64,000 nt of DNA from JACSRF01 sp963695505 (GCA_963695505.1 CAVOGX010000015.1:248001-312000); one strand, 5' to 3'. Shown: positions 44,399 through 54,833, numbered from the stretch's first letter. The notes: generated by a model from the letters alone, not told the origin. A program made the numbers and translations.

Positions 44399-45791
44399 AT
44401 GTCATTACAATTTTTTGACTATCCAGGCCATATCAAGCAAATGATTGCCGCAGCCCTGGCCGCCTCTGACCCAGGCCAGGCGGTACAGCGCCACCTACGT
44501 TTTAACGGCCGTTCTCTGGCCATTGGCCGCGAGACGATTATTCACACACATTATCCCGCTGACGGCCGTATCTTTTTGGTCAGCGTGGGCAAGGCCGCGG
44601 TGCCCATGGCGCTAGCCGCCTCCGATAGTCTTGGCGAGCATCTAACCGCGGGGGTTATCGTTGCCAAACAAGGTGAGCGTGAGTGGCAAGGCGAACTGGC
44701 AGGCAGCATTTTCGCGGCACAGCCGCAAGAGTTCCAACTTTTTGAAGCAGGGCATCCCGTATCAAATGAAGTAAGCGTGGCTGCAGCAACGGCCGTTGCC
44801 CAAATGCTGGCCCAAACCACCGCCCACGATTTGGTTCTCTGCCTCATTTCCGGTGGCGCTTCTGCACTGCTCAGCCAGCCCCGCATTTCCCTTGGCGATT
44901 GGCAGCAGCTTACCAATGCGCTGCTGGCCAGCGGCTGCACCATCAATGAGCTGAACAGCGTAAGGCAGCAGCTTGATCGGGTAAAAGGTGGCGGTCTGGC
45001 GCAGTGGGCTAGCCCCGGCTACCTGCATCGGTCTGATACTCAGCGATGTGGTGGGCAGTCCGCTGGACATGATAGGCAGCGGACCGACGGTGCGCAGCAG
45101 CAGCACCCTAACCGAAGCGGTCACCATTCTGGCGCGATATCAGGTAAGCAAACGATTAGGAACGGCCGTCTGGCAGCGGATTATCCAGACGCTGCACCAG
45201 CTAAAAGACCAGCCGCCACTTACAGAAACACGTACCCAAAATTTGATAATTGGAGACGTGCGGCAGGCGGCCCAGGCAGCCATGATAAAAGCAGCCCAGT
45301 TAGGCTTCACACCACACCTTATAACTGCCCAGCTTGAAGGAGAGGCGCGAGAAGTAGGGAAGGTTGCCGCCGCCATAGCGAAAGATACGCTTCCAGGCCA
45401 CTGCTACGTGATGGGAGGGGAAACGACGGTCACGCTGCGCGGGAATGGCAAAGGGGGACGCAACCAGGAAACAGCCCTGGCGGCAGCTATTGCCTTGCAC
45501 GGGGTTAAACGGCGGGTAGTGGCCAGCTTTGCTACCGATGGGGAAGATGGGCCCACGCCTGCGGCTGGTGCTGTGGTAACGGGTGAAACGGTGCAAAACG
45601 GCCGTGTCTACCGCCTGGATGCTGAACAATATCTGTCCCGCAACGACAGTTACACCTATTTTCAACAGCTCGACACCTTAACCAGAGCTGGCAGCCCCGA
45701 TGCCCCAACCTACCTGCTGCAAACTGGCCCCACCGGCACCAACCTCAACGACCTGATCATTATCCTCAGCTATCCGAACGGCAACCGATAA
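44399..45791 (+). CDS. gckA: Glycerate 2-kinase (MOFRL family), one frameshift
   Basis: The N-terminal DUF4147 domain (FLVSVGKAAVPMALAA, CLISGGASALLSQP, SVRQQLDRVKGGGLA) and the C-terminal MOFRL domain (MGGETTVTLRGNGKGGRNQETALAAA, ATDGEDGPTPAAGA) identify glycerate 2-kinase. The frame breaks near 45015 in AGCCCCGG; removing one C joins QWASP to ATCIGLILSDVVGSP. Total about 463 residues. Seven ACGGCCGT copies lie near or in this gene's region, five inside it. Three or four heptamer units (about 45783-45815) cover the stop. Confidence 0.87.
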
Positions 45792-45802
45792 TTGACAACC
45801 GG

Positions 45803-46606
45803 TTACTGATTGCTGGACGATGGGTAAGACGGCCGTTTCTTGTGGCGCAGCCCCTCAACCCCTGCCATCATGTCTTCACCAAAAAAGCCTAACATTTCCA
45901 ATGCGAGAGAATGGTCAAAAATGGGCCCAGCTTGCAGCAGCCATTGATTCAGGGCCCGTTTGGTAAACCGAATAGCGTGCCGCGGACCGGAGGCTAAATC
46001 GAAGGCCACTGCCTGGGCCTTCGCCAGCAGTTCGTCATCCGGTACGCACAGGCTTACCAACCCCAGTCTTTCTGCTTCCTTGCCGCTGACAAAGTCGCTG
46101 CTCATCAAATAATACTTGGCCTTGGCCATACCCACCAGCAGCGGCCAGATGATGGCAGCATGGTCACCAGCGGCGACACCCATGCGCACGTGCCCATCAG
46201 CCAGGCGGGCGTTTTCAGCAGCAATACTTACGTCTGCCAGAAGCGCCACCACAAGTCCAGCCCCTACAGCCGCGCCGTTAATGGCCGACACAATGGGCTT
46301 TTGGCAATGCAGCATGTTGTAAACCAGGTCCCGCGCTTCATCCAAAATACGCAGCACTTCTTCGTAGTTGCGGTAGGCGTCTTCAACCATCTGCAAGTCG
46401 CCCCCGGCAGAAAATGCGCGCCCCGCACCGGTGACCACAGCCACGTATACTTCTGGGTCCCGGTCAATGGTTTGCCACACTTCCACCAGTTCGGTGTGCA
46501 GACGGGTGTTGGCAGCATTTAGCACTTCGGGTCTGTTTAATGTCATCCACAGGATGTGCGGTTCGCGCTTCTCGAATAGAATATGTTGAAATTCGTTGTA
46601 TTCCAT
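45803..46606 (-). CDS. Enoyl-CoA hydratase/isomerase family protein
   Basis: 267 residues. TLNRPEVLNAANTRLH, GAGRAFSAGGDLQMVE and INGAAVGAGLVVALLADVSIA are crotonase motifs; the oxyanion-hole Gly residues are present. Acyl-CoA substrate not deducible. AAGGAACC precedes the ATG. Confidence 0.9.
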   Translation of the reverse strand: MEYNEFQHILFEKREPHILWMTLNRPEVLNAANTRLHTELVEVWQTIDRDPEVYVAVVTGAGRAFSAGGDLQMVEDAYRNYEEVLRILDEARDLVYNMLHCQKPIVSAINGAAVGAGLVVALLADVSIAAENARLADGHVRMGVAAGDHAAIIWPLLVGMAKAKYYLMSSDFVSGKEAERLGLVSLCVPDDELLAKAQAVAFDLASGPRHAIRFTKRALNQWLLQAGPIFDHSLALEMLGFFGEDMMAGVEGLRHKKRPSYPSSSNQ

Positions 46607-46682
46607 GGTGGTTCCTTCTCAAAAATAATGGTTAAGCATTTTAGCGAAGATAGTGACTGGCGCAAAAGTAATGAGGTAAAAG

Positions 46683-47744
46683 ATGATTTTTCTTCGAATA
46701 CTGGTAGGGTTGGCGGGCCTGACTCTGGTCTCGGCGACAGTTATTTCGGCGGTGAAGACCTTTGTGCTTCCCCGAGGGGTCAACGTATGGTTGACGAGAA
46801 TGATTTTTAGGGGAGTCCACAGCTTGTTCCGGCTGCGGGCGCGCAAAGCAAAAAGCTATGAAGAAGTAGACCGGGTGATGGCGATGTTTGCGCCAGTAGC
46901 CCTGGTGTTGATGCCCGCCGTTATGCTAACCCTGATTTTGGTAGGGTACATGGGGCTTTTTTGGGCTTTAGACATGGCTTCCCTGACGACAGTTTTCAAG
47001 CTTAGTGGATCATCCCTGCTGACGCTGGGATATGAATCGGGAGGTACCATACCCCATAAAATACTGGAATTTTCGGAGGCAATGATTGGCTTGATTATGG
47101 TGGCCCTGCTCATTGCTTACCTGCCAACGATTTACAGCGCTTTTGCCCGGCGGGAAACGGCCGTTTCCATGATTGAAGCCTACGCCGGAACACCCCCCAC
47201 TGCCCAAGAAATGCTGCTGCGCGTTCACCGCATTGGCGAACTCAACAGTTTGCGCAACGTTTGGACGCAATGGCAAATTTCCTTTGCCGAAATTGAAGAA
47301 AGCCATACGTCCCTGTCTCCCCTTTCATTCTTTCGTTCTCCCCAGCCCGACCGCTCCTGGATTACAGCCAGCGGTACGGTCTTGGACTGTGCCGCACTCA
47401 TGCTCTCGACGGTGGACATACCTTTTGATCCCCATGCCGCTATTTGCATCCGCAATGGGTTTATCGCTTTGCGGCGCATCGCCGACTTCTTTGGCATTGC
47501 TCACAATTCCAACCCCAGCCCCACCGACCCCATCAGCATCAGCCGGGAGGAGTACGACGCGCTGGTTGCTGCGCTGGAAGAGGAAGGCGTCCCGCTTAAG
47601 GTGGACAGGGAACAAGCGTGGCGTGATTTCGCCGGATGGCGGGTCAATTATGATACGGTTCTGCTGCGTCTCGCTTCCTTGACCATGGCCCCCTACGCCC
47701 CGTGGTCTTCGGATCGATCACCACTGCCGCAAATGTCTGGTTGA
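46683..47744 (+). CDS. Ion-channel-like membrane protein
   Basis: 353 residues. An N-terminal helix, two further helices around residues 75-100 and 135-155, and between them SGSSLLTLGYESG, which resembles a potassium-channel pore loop with TLGYE in place of TVGYG. The C-terminal 200 residues are cytoplasmic and unrecognised. GAGG lies before the ATG. Transport function is an inference. Confidence 0.5.
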   Translation: MIFLRILVGLAGLTLVSATVISAVKTFVLPRGVNVWLTRMIFRGVHSLFRLRARKAKSYEEVDRVMAMFAPVALVLMPAVMLTLILVGYMGLFWALDMASLTTVFKLSGSSLLTLGYESGGTIPHKILEFSEAMIGLIMVALLIAYLPTIYSAFARRETAVSMIEAYAGTPPTAQEMLLRVHRIGELNSLRNVWTQWQISFAEIEESHTSLSPLSFFRSPQPDRSWITASGTVLDCAALMLSTVDIPFDPHAAICIRNGFIALRRIADFFGIAHNSNPSPTDPISISREEYDALVAALEEEGVPLKVDREQAWRDFAGWRVNYDTVLLRLASLTMAPYAPWSSDRSPLPQMSG

Positions 47745-47781
47745 TTTGCCAAAGCAGGAATCAAGTTCCAGAAACATCAAT

Positions 47782-49797
47782 TTATTTCAGATATTTATCA
47801 AACCAGCGCAGCATGTGATTGAGGCGGGCAATGCGCCGGTCTGTGCGACCCGTGCGGCTGAGTCCATGCGGTTCGTCTGGGAACAACACCAGCTCAGTAT
47901 CAACGCCCAAAGTTTTGAGGGCCACGTAAATTTGCTCGCCCTGCTCCTGCGCTACCCGTAGGTCCATCTGGCTGTGAATGACCAGAGTGGGCGTGTCGCA
48001 GTCGCCAATATATTTGAGCGGGGAGCCGTTCCAATAAGTTTCAAGGTTATCAAAGGGGGGCAAGTTGTCACCGTAGGTCTGCTGAAAAGCCCAGTTGAAG
48101 TCGCTGCTGCCCCACATACTGATGAGGTTGCTGAGGCTGCGCTGGGTAACGGCCGCGGCAAAGAGGTCGCTGCGGCCAATGATGAGATTCGTCATGTAGC
48201 CGCCATAGCTGCCGCCGGTAACGCCCATGCGCTCAGGATCAATGTACGGCTGTTTTTTCATGTATTCAGCCCAATCGATGATGTCGTCGTAATCAACCGT
48301 GCCCCAGGCATGCCAGATGGCTTTGCTGTGGGCGTTGCCATAGCCCTGCCCGCCGCGGGGGTTGCTGAAATAAACGACATAGCCGTGGGCAGCCAGGAAG
48401 TAGAACTCGTGCATAAAGGAACGGCCGTACTGCGTTTGTGGCCCGCCATGAATCTGTAAAATAGACGGGTATTGCTTGTTGGGATCAAAATTTGGCGGGT
48501 AGAGAATCCAACCGTGTAAAGTGTACCCGTCCCGTGCTTCAAACCAAAGCTCTTCCATTTCCCCCAAATCCAGGCGGCGCAGCCAGCTTTCATTGAGCTT
48601 TGTCAGCTTTTTACTCCGTTCCTTGGCCATGTCTCGTAGGTAGAGCTGGCCGGGAATTTCCATGGTATTCAGCGTGTAAGCCATCCACAGTCCTGACTCG
48701 TCAAAAGTGAAGTTTTCAACGGCGCCAGGGGCATCCAAGACGCGGTTGACGTCACCGCTGGCCAGGTCACAAGCAAACAGCGCGGTGTCGCCATGCTGGC
48801 TGGCCTGGAAATAAATGGTTTCGCCATTGGGAGACCAGGTAGGGGGCATAAATGCACCGGTGCCAGTGTCGCCGCTGGTAACGTGGGCAACGTGCAGGTC
48901 ACATTCTTCGGACAAATTTCGCGCCGGGGCGCTGCTGTCTATGGGCACAACCCACAGGCTGTTGTTTTTCCACCACAGACCTTTGCCTGCAGTGCCAACA
49001 TAAGCTATCAAGCGCCCATCAGGGGAGAAGCTGGGGCTGCCCTTGGTGCCTTCGGGTGTCTCAATTGGCCGCATTTCGCCGCCCTCAGAAGGCATGACGT
49101 AGAGGTCAAAGGCATCAGGATCAAGATCCGGGTCTTCAGCCCGATTGGAGATAAATGCCACCAAGCGGCCATCAGGTGACCAGGCCAGGCCACCTTCGTT
49201 GAAACGGCCGTCCGGGGTAATTTGAGTGGCTTTGCCATTAACTGCATCCACAATCCAGAGGTGAAAATTCTCGTCGTCGGGCAGGTAACCGGCCCCATCT
49301 AGCTTGAAGAAAGTGCGGTTAGCATAGTGGCGCGCGACAATGCCCAACTTTTTCTTGTCGTCATTCTCTTCACGAGAAAGGCTTTCTTTGTCTTTTTTGC
49401 GGAAGGTGCACAGTAATTTTTTGCCATCAGGTGACCAACTCATAGCGCCAAAGGAACCTTTCAGGTCGGTTAACGGCCGTCTCTCTCCGCCGTCAGCAGG
49501 GATCAAGTAAATTTGAGGCTGTTTTTCGTTCGAGCGATTGGAAAAGAATGCAATTTGGCTGCCATCAGGAGACCAGCGCGGGCTGCTGTCCACTTGGTCA
49601 CCGTAGGTAAACTGCCGCGGCTTGCTGCCATCCGTCGGGTAGAGCCAAAGATTGCTGTATTTTTTCTCTGTTTTACGGTCTATGCGGCGAATGGAGGCCA
49701 TGATGAAACGGCCGTTTGGTGAGATTTGCGCATCGGTAATATGCTCCATGCGATACAAATCTTCAGCCGTTATCAAAGGTTTTTTCCTTGCTGCCAT
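47782..49797 (-). CDS. S9 family serine peptidase (acylaminoacyl-peptidase type)
   Basis: About 671 residues. The N-terminal two thirds is a beta-propeller with WSPDG-type repeats (SPRWSPDGSQIAF, MSWSPDGKKLL, LAWSPDGRLVAF). The C-terminal alpha/beta hydrolase has nucleophile GVTGGSYGGYM, the Asp in HSQMDLRV and the His in DEPHGLSR. Cytoplasmic, with no signal peptide. ATG 49797 follows CAGGAG; the longer frame is rejected. Confidence 0.93.
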   Translation of the reverse strand: MAARKKPLITAEDLYRMEHITDAQISPNGRFIMASIRRIDRKTEKKYSNLWLYPTDGSKPRQFTYGDQVDSSPRWSPDGSQIAFFSNRSNEKQPQIYLIPADGGERRPLTDLKGSFGAMSWSPDGKKLLCTFRKKDKESLSREENDDKKKLGIVARHYANRTFFKLDGAGYLPDDENFHLWIVDAVNGKATQITPDGRFNEGGLAWSPDGRLVAFISNRAEDPDLDPDAFDLYVMPSEGGEMRPIETPEGTKGSPSFSPDGRLIAYVGTAGKGLWWKNNSLWVVPIDSSAPARNLSEECDLHVAHVTSGDTGTGAFMPPTWSPNGETIYFQASQHGDTALFACDLASGDVNRVLDAPGAVENFTFDESGLWMAYTLNTMEIPGQLYLRDMAKERSKKLTKLNESWLRRLDLGEMEELWFEARDGYTLHGWILYPPNFDPNKQYPSILQIHGGPQTQYGRSFMHEFYFLAAHGYVVYFSNPRGGQGYGNAHSKAIWHAWGTVDYDDIIDWAEYMKKQPYIDPERMGVTGGSYGGYMTNLIIGRSDLFAAAVTQRSLSNLISMWGSSDFNWAFQQTYGDNLPPFDNLETYWNGSPLKYIGDCDTPTLVIHSQMDLRVAQEQGEQIYVALKTLGVDTELVLFPDEPHGLSRTGRTDRRIARLNHMLRWFDKYLK

Positions 49798-49883
49798 GTG
49801 GTTGCTCCTGGTGCAAAATAATCTTGTGGTTGATTGAAAAAGCAATAATAGCCCGCCCTGATAACGGCGTCAAAATAGTGGCG

Positions 49884-52800
49884 TTATACATTTTGGCTGG
49901 CTTCCCAGGCGCTTATTAACTCTCGATGGGCCTGGATTTCATGCAAAAACATTTGCCGTTGGGCGTCATTATCCAAAAACCCCGCCAGTTTTTGCAACAA
50001 CTCATAGCCTTGAAACAATAGGGTCAAGGCCCGCGGATCGTCTAAGGCATGCAAACAGCGGTAGCCGGTCAAATACACGCGCCCCCGCTCGTGGATGTTC
50101 GGTAGTTCCGGGTTTTCTTGAACAGCCAGCCAAATGGCCTCACTGTGATCACACATGTCAGCCATTCGTTCTCGAAACATTTCAATGCGCGCCAATCCAG
50201 CCTGCGCTTCTAAGACCATTTGCCTTTCACCCATTTCTTTGTGCAAAGAAATAGCTTCCCGGTAATGGAGAATGGCTTCATCATAGAGTGCCTGTTCCGT
50301 GAGGGCGTGAGCCAACCAGGTGTGGGCAGATGCTTCAAAATGGGGTGAATTGGCGGCATTCAGGATAGGTAATGCGCGCCGGGCACAGGAAACGGCCGTT
50401 TCCTGATCGCCCATTTGGTGATAGAGCAGGGTCATATTTGTCAGAACCGCACCTTCCATCGTCTTCTCCTGCAATTGCTGGCTCATTGGCAAAGCATGGG
50501 TAAAACATGCCTCAGCCTCGGCATAATTGCCCATATCTCGCAAGGATACCCCCTTGTTTAACTGAGAAATACCCATGCCTTGTTGGTATCCTTGCTGCTC
50601 CCAAATTGAATTTGCCTCCTCGTAAAGCGCAAAGGCCTGGCTGTATCGGCCTCTAGAATATTGTAGATTTCCAAAATTTGTCATAACAGTCGGCAGTCGC
50701 AGGCGGTTCCCCGTTTCACGAAAAATGGTCAATGCTTGTTCAAAGCAGGCGCGGCTTTCGGCATGCTGGGCTAAATATTGAGATATAATGCCCGCTTCGT
50801 TTAAAGTGTTGGCGTAACCTTCCCTATCATCCAATTTTCTGTAACGCTGCCATGCTTCGACTATCAGTGCCTGGGCTTTGGGGTAATCACCCTGACGCCA
50901 GCATGCCCTGCTCCAGTACAGGTACCCGGTCGCAGCAGTTTTAATGGATGATGAGAGGGTTACACATTTCTCGGCAGCTTCTTCTGCCAAGGAATAGTCG
51001 CTTATAAAATTGGCGTAACGGGCTTGTCTATTGTAAATAACGGCCGTTTTCTCGTCGTCATTCAGCTCTTCAACCAGCCCAAACAACTGATTCAGGTCTT
51101 CTTTTTGGGCATCGCGGTTGCCTTGTACATTGTGTACATTCTCCAGGTGCAGTAACAAGGTATACTGCGCATCGACATCCTCAACCGGTGTCATGTCCAA
51201 TGCACGGGTCAGGTATTCTTCCGCCTCTAAGTTTGCAAACTGCTCGGCCGCCTGAATGCCAGCCAAAGCCGCAAAATGGCCCTCTTTTTGTCCCCAATTT
51301 GCCTGACGATAATGATAAACTAACTCCGCATAATGGCGGGAGAGGTCGCTGGCGTAAATTGATTCCAACGCTTCGGCTGCGGCTTTGTGCAGCTTCTGGC
51401 GGCGCGCCTGAAGCTGCATGTCATAGGCAGCGTCGCGCAGCAGTGCATGTTTAAACAGATACCGTAATTGGCTAACGGCTACCCAAATTGACGCTCGTTC
51501 AGCCTCTGAAATTCGTGTGAGCAAATTCTTCTCTGACCGCAGCATGTGCGCCAATAGCTGCACGTCGAATTCGCGACCCAGGATTGCTGCCTGCTGCACA
51601 ACCTCGCGAACTGCCTGCGGCAAGCTGTCCAACCGGGCCACCATGACTGCCCGCACGTCCGCCGGAATGTACTGCATCATGGAATCCGCCGCAGGGTCAT
51701 GGTTCAGCAAATTTTGCTCATCCAGGTAAAGTAATATTTGTTCCGCAAAAAAAGGGTTGCCGTCGGAACGCTTTGCTATTTCCTCAACCAGTTCTGGCGT
51801 AGGGGCCCGGCCAATTACGTTCAAAGCCAGATCGGCCAGCCCGGCACTGCTTAGAGGGAAGAGCTCAATGGGCAGTTTAATGCTATCGATTGGGAAATGG
51901 TTGGAACCAAAATTAGACGAGCGTCCAGTAAGGATAATGGCTATTGGAGATTGGTCGATGGTCCGCGCAAGCTGCGCTAAAAATCGCCAGGAGTCATCAT
52001 CCAACCAATGTACATCCTCGATGTGTAAAATTACAGGTTGGCGCTGGCTTTCTGCAATAAACAACAGACGAAGGGCCAGCAGGGTATTGTTGAAACGGCT
52101 GGCAATGGAAACTTGCTCAAACGTCAAATCATCTATCGGCAAATCCAACAAGGAGCGCAAATAGATTTGAAGCTGTTTTAGCTCCCCCTGCTGCTCGTTT
52201 TCAGGCAAGGATGACAGTAAATTTGAAAATTTTTGCGTAAAGGTCCGCAAATTTTGGTCGGGCGTATTAGTTATTTCTTGTTGAAAGTATTCACGCAATA
52301 ATTGACGGAAGGGGTTGAGGGATTGGCGCAATATTTCATCTGTTTGGCAGGCAAACCATTGCCAGGTGGCAGATTGCTGCAAGCGTGATTGCAAGATTTG
52401 TGCGCGAAATTCAGCTATTAGGCGGCTTTTACCTATGCCAGCTTCACCAAAAATGTGGGCAATGCCCGGAAAACGGCCGTCTTGCAACGGCCTAATCCAT
52501 GCTGCCAGGTTTGCCAATTCCCGCTGCCGGGCCACCATACGGCCCTTGTAATGAGCGCGGGTCGCTGCGCGCCGTCCGTAGAGCGCAAACACCGGTTGCG
52601 GTTCGCCAAAACCCTTTAGCAGGTACCGCCCTTGTTGGGACAGCACAAAGTAGGGTATTGCTCGCCGGGCTACATTTTCATCTATCCAAATGCTTCCCCA
52701 CGGCGCGGCAAGCATGAGGCGAGATGCTAAGTTTACTCCACGACCATAGCAGCTGTATTCCTGCCTTTGGGCGGAAGAACCTACAAATCCGGCATACATA

Positions 52801-53867
52801 AGCCGATAGCTTATGCCTGCACGAAAGGGTACGGCCGTTTCTTGACGCAGTCGCAGCACAAAATTCAGTGCCCGCTCCACGTCATTTTCAAAGCTGATCG
52901 GCATACCCCAAAACAGCAGCAGATTGCACCCTTTATCCCCAAATTGCACTGTATTTAAGTAACCACCATACTGCTTTTGCAACCTGAAAACGTGCCTCAC
53001 AAATTCGTTGAGCCTTTGGTTGGTTTGAACATTTTGTAGCTGCAAGAACAAGGTAAACACGTGGCGATACTCGCCGCGAACCTGCTGCTGCAAAATGGGC
53101 GATGGCACAAATATTCTTAATAAATTGGCATCAGGCGGAATAAGGTAGGAGGGCTGTAAGGGGGGCATGGTTCCATGTACGGCCGTTACTCTCCAATTTC
53201 CTTCATCAATAGCTTCAACTTGCACAAGCTCACGCACCTTAACATACAAAGATGCAGCCACAACCATTTCGTTATTGTCAGCCAACATTTCACTGAGGCT
53301 GCACTCATCGATAGCCGAACCACGAAAATAATAGGCATGGGCCAGTTGGTCTGTAATTTCGGTGCTTTCAAAACCCTGGTCCCCAACTATGCCCCATTCC
53401 ACCTCTCCGTAGGCAAGGCCAATTTTTATGGCGAAAGTGAATCTCCCCCACGTGGTTTGACGGTGTGGCGCCTCTTGCATATGCCGCTGCATGTGTACTG
53501 CCGCAGCCAACGCCCGGACATGGGATGGGGAGCTGCTCAGTGCCGAGGGGATGAAGGAGAAATCACTGCGATTCCTGCCCACATCGGGGAAAACGGCCGT
53601 AAAGGCGTCTCCGGCAAACCCGGTAATAAATCCGCCTTGTCCGTACACTGCCTCCACCAAGGGGTCGAAAATGGACTGCATCACGTCAGCCATTGCTTCA
53701 CCCCCGTTCATACTATGCTGCATAAAAATGTTACTGGTAGCGGTAAAACCAGAAATATCCATGAACAATGCGGCGGCCTGGAAACGGCCGTTAAATCGCC
53801 CCCGCACGAATTGCTCCATAATAAATTGTGGAACGAGGTTTCGCATCGACGCCGCCAGCTCGCCCAT
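49884..53867 (-). CDS. Class III adenylyl cyclase-like/AAA ATPase/TPR protein
   Basis: About 1,327 residues. Two N-terminal cyclase homology domains, then an AAA/NACHT-like ATPase (GEAGIGKSRLIAEF near residue 475) and C-terminal TPR repeats. Domain 1 has both metal-binding Asp (FMDISGFTA at Asp37, FAGDAFTAVF at Asp87) but lacks the Asn-Arg pair. Domain 2 lacks the first Asp but has GRGVNLASRL (near residue 380). One active site from both is therefore possible, as in animal soluble adenylyl cyclase. ATG 53867 has GAGGAG. An IS sits 28 bases upstream. Confidence 0.85.
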   Translation of the reverse strand: MGELAASMRNLVPQFIMEQFVRGRFNGRFQAAALFMDISGFTATSNIFMQHSMNGGEAMADVMQSIFDPLVEAVYGQGGFITGFAGDAFTAVFPDVGRNRSDFSFIPSALSSSPSHVRALAAAVHMQRHMQEAPHRQTTWGRFTFAIKIGLAYGEVEWGIVGDQGFESTEITDQLAHAYYFRGSAIDECSLSEMLADNNEMVVAASLYVKVRELVQVEAIDEGNWRVTAVHGTMPPLQPSYLIPPDANLLRIFVPSPILQQQVRGEYRHVFTLFLQLQNVQTNQRLNEFVRHVFRLQKQYGGYLNTVQFGDKGCNLLLFWGMPISFENDVERALNFVLRLRQETAVPFRAGISYRLMYAGFVGSSAQRQEYSCYGRGVNLASRLMLAAPWGSIWIDENVARRAIPYFVLSQQGRYLLKGFGEPQPVFALYGRRAATRAHYKGRMVARQRELANLAAWIRPLQDGRFPGIAHIFGEAGIGKSRLIAEFRAQILQSRLQQSATWQWFACQTDEILRQSLNPFRQLLREYFQQEITNTPDQNLRTFTQKFSNLLSSLPENEQQGELKQLQIYLRSLLDLPIDDLTFEQVSIASRFNNTLLALRLLFIAESQRQPVILHIEDVHWLDDDSWRFLAQLARTIDQSPIAIILTGRSSNFGSNHFPIDSIKLPIELFPLSSAGLADLALNVIGRAPTPELVEEIAKRSDGNPFFAEQILLYLDEQNLLNHDPAADSMMQYIPADVRAVMVARLDSLPQAVREVVQQAAILGREFDVQLLAHMLRSEKNLLTRISEAERASIWVAVSQLRYLFKHALLRDAAYDMQLQARRQKLHKAAAEALESIYASDLSRHYAELVYHYRQANWGQKEGHFAALAGIQAAEQFANLEAEEYLTRALDMTPVEDVDAQYTLLLHLENVHNVQGNRDAQKEDLNQLFGLVEELNDDEKTAVIYNRQARYANFISDYSLAEEAAEKCVTLSSSIKTAATGYLYWSRACWRQGDYPKAQALIVEAWQRYRKLDDREGYANTLNEAGIISQYLAQHAESRACFEQALTIFRETGNRLRLPTVMTNFGNLQYSRGRYSQAFALYEEANSIWEQQGYQQGMGISQLNKGVSLRDMGNYAEAEACFTHALPMSQQLQEKTMEGAVLTNMTLLYHQMGDQETAVSCARRALPILNAANSPHFEASAHTWLAHALTEQALYDEAILHYREAISLHKEMGERQMVLEAQAGLARIEMFRERMADMCDHSEAIWLAVQENPELPNIHERGRVYLTGYRCLHALDDPRALTLLFQGYELLQKLAGFLDNDAQRQMFLHEIQAHRELISAWEASQNV

Positions 53868-53895
53868 TTTGCTCCTCATTTGTAGAAACAATTAA

Positions 53896-54833
53896 GAACC
53901 TATCCGTAAATTGCTAAATCGCACAAGATATGCGCACAAGCAAACTGCACAAAGGCCAACCAATTCTCGCTTTTCTTGCACCATCGAGTGCGAATACTGC
54001 GTCTTTTGGCCAACCAACCAAGCGTCCTTTCCACGACCCAACGCCGTGCTGGATGTTTCTGTTCTTCAGGAATTGGTTCTGGAAATGGTTCGCCGCGACG
54101 CCGGCGGTGAGCGATGTGTTTTTGATAATTAGCTTCGGTAACAAAAATATGGACATCGTCAAAATCATACCCTTTGTCCAAACAAAGATGCTGTTCTTTC
54201 GTCGGGCGAGGGACCACAATGGAGAAGACCAGGTCATCAACCGACCATTTGTCATGCTGGTTAGCACCGGTAAGATGCACCGCCAGAGGTGCGCCTCGCT
54301 CATCAACCAGGATATGAATCTTGGCACCGCGTTTACCCCGGTCAGTGGGATTGCATCCCGTTGCTTCTCCGCCCAGAGGTGCAGGTACCGATTTACTGTC
54401 GATAGCTTGCCATTTCCAGCGAATTCGGCGCTGCCGATCGTAAAAGCGAACCATCGTTTGCAACACTTTGTCCCAGATACCCTGCTGTTGCCAGGTTTGG
54501 AACCGTTCGTGCAGGACACTGCTGGAAACGCCGAACCAATCTCGATGGATTGCTTTCCACTGGGCAGCCTGTCCACAAAATGTACCAGAGGCCGTTGACG
54601 ACTGCCCGATTGTCAGCCCGGGTCGCCCTGGCCTTCGTCTTTTGGGTGGTTTGGGCAGATGTTTTTTGATGCGACGCCACAACGGCCTCGGGACACGAAA
54701 ATAGTCGACATTTTGGGGCTTTTGTTTATCCTTGTTTTTCAAGATGCACCTCTTTGGACGTTTGTTTTTGGTCAAACCAATTGTCCACAAGGTGCATCTT
54801 TTGTTTAGGTCAATTTATTTTTCGGATAGGTTC
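53896..54833 (-). mobile_element. IS5-family (IS1031-like) insertion sequence
   Basis: 938 bp. Inverted ends GAACCTATCCGTAAA and GAACCTATCCGAAAA (one mismatch over 15 bases). Flanked by a 3-bp duplication TAA (53893-53895 and 54834-54836), the TNA type expected for the IS1031 group. Contains no ACGGCCGT. Inserted just upstream of the cyclase gene in the same orientation. Confidence 0.9.
53900..54790 (-). CDS. IS5-type transposase with local double frameshift
   Basis: 296 residues. An N-terminal DUF4096-like region, then the DDE core: AIDSKSVPAP, CLDKGYDFDD and RRWVVERTLGWLAKRR. Between about 54545 and 54615 the expected residues (NRAVVNGLWYILWTGCP) are in another frame, so one missing and one extra base offset each other. 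The product is full length but scrambled for about 20 residues. The start is uncertain (TTG 54790). The stop lies in the left inverted end. Confidence 0.85.
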   Translation of the reverse strand: MWTIGLTKNKRPKRCILKNKDKQKPQNVDYFRVPRPLWRRIKKHLPKPPKRRRPGRPGLTIGQSSTASGTFCGQAAQWKAIHRDWFGVSSSVLHERFQTWQQQGIWDKVLQTMVRFYDRQRRIRWKWQAIDSKSVPAPLGGEATGCNPTDRGKRGAKIHILVDERGAPLAVHLTGANQHDKWSVDDLVFSIVVPRPTKEQHLCLDKGYDFDDVHIFVTEANYQKHIAHRRRRGEPFPEPIPEEQKHPARRWVVERTLGWLAKRRSIRTRWCKKSENWLAFVQFACAHILCDLAIYG

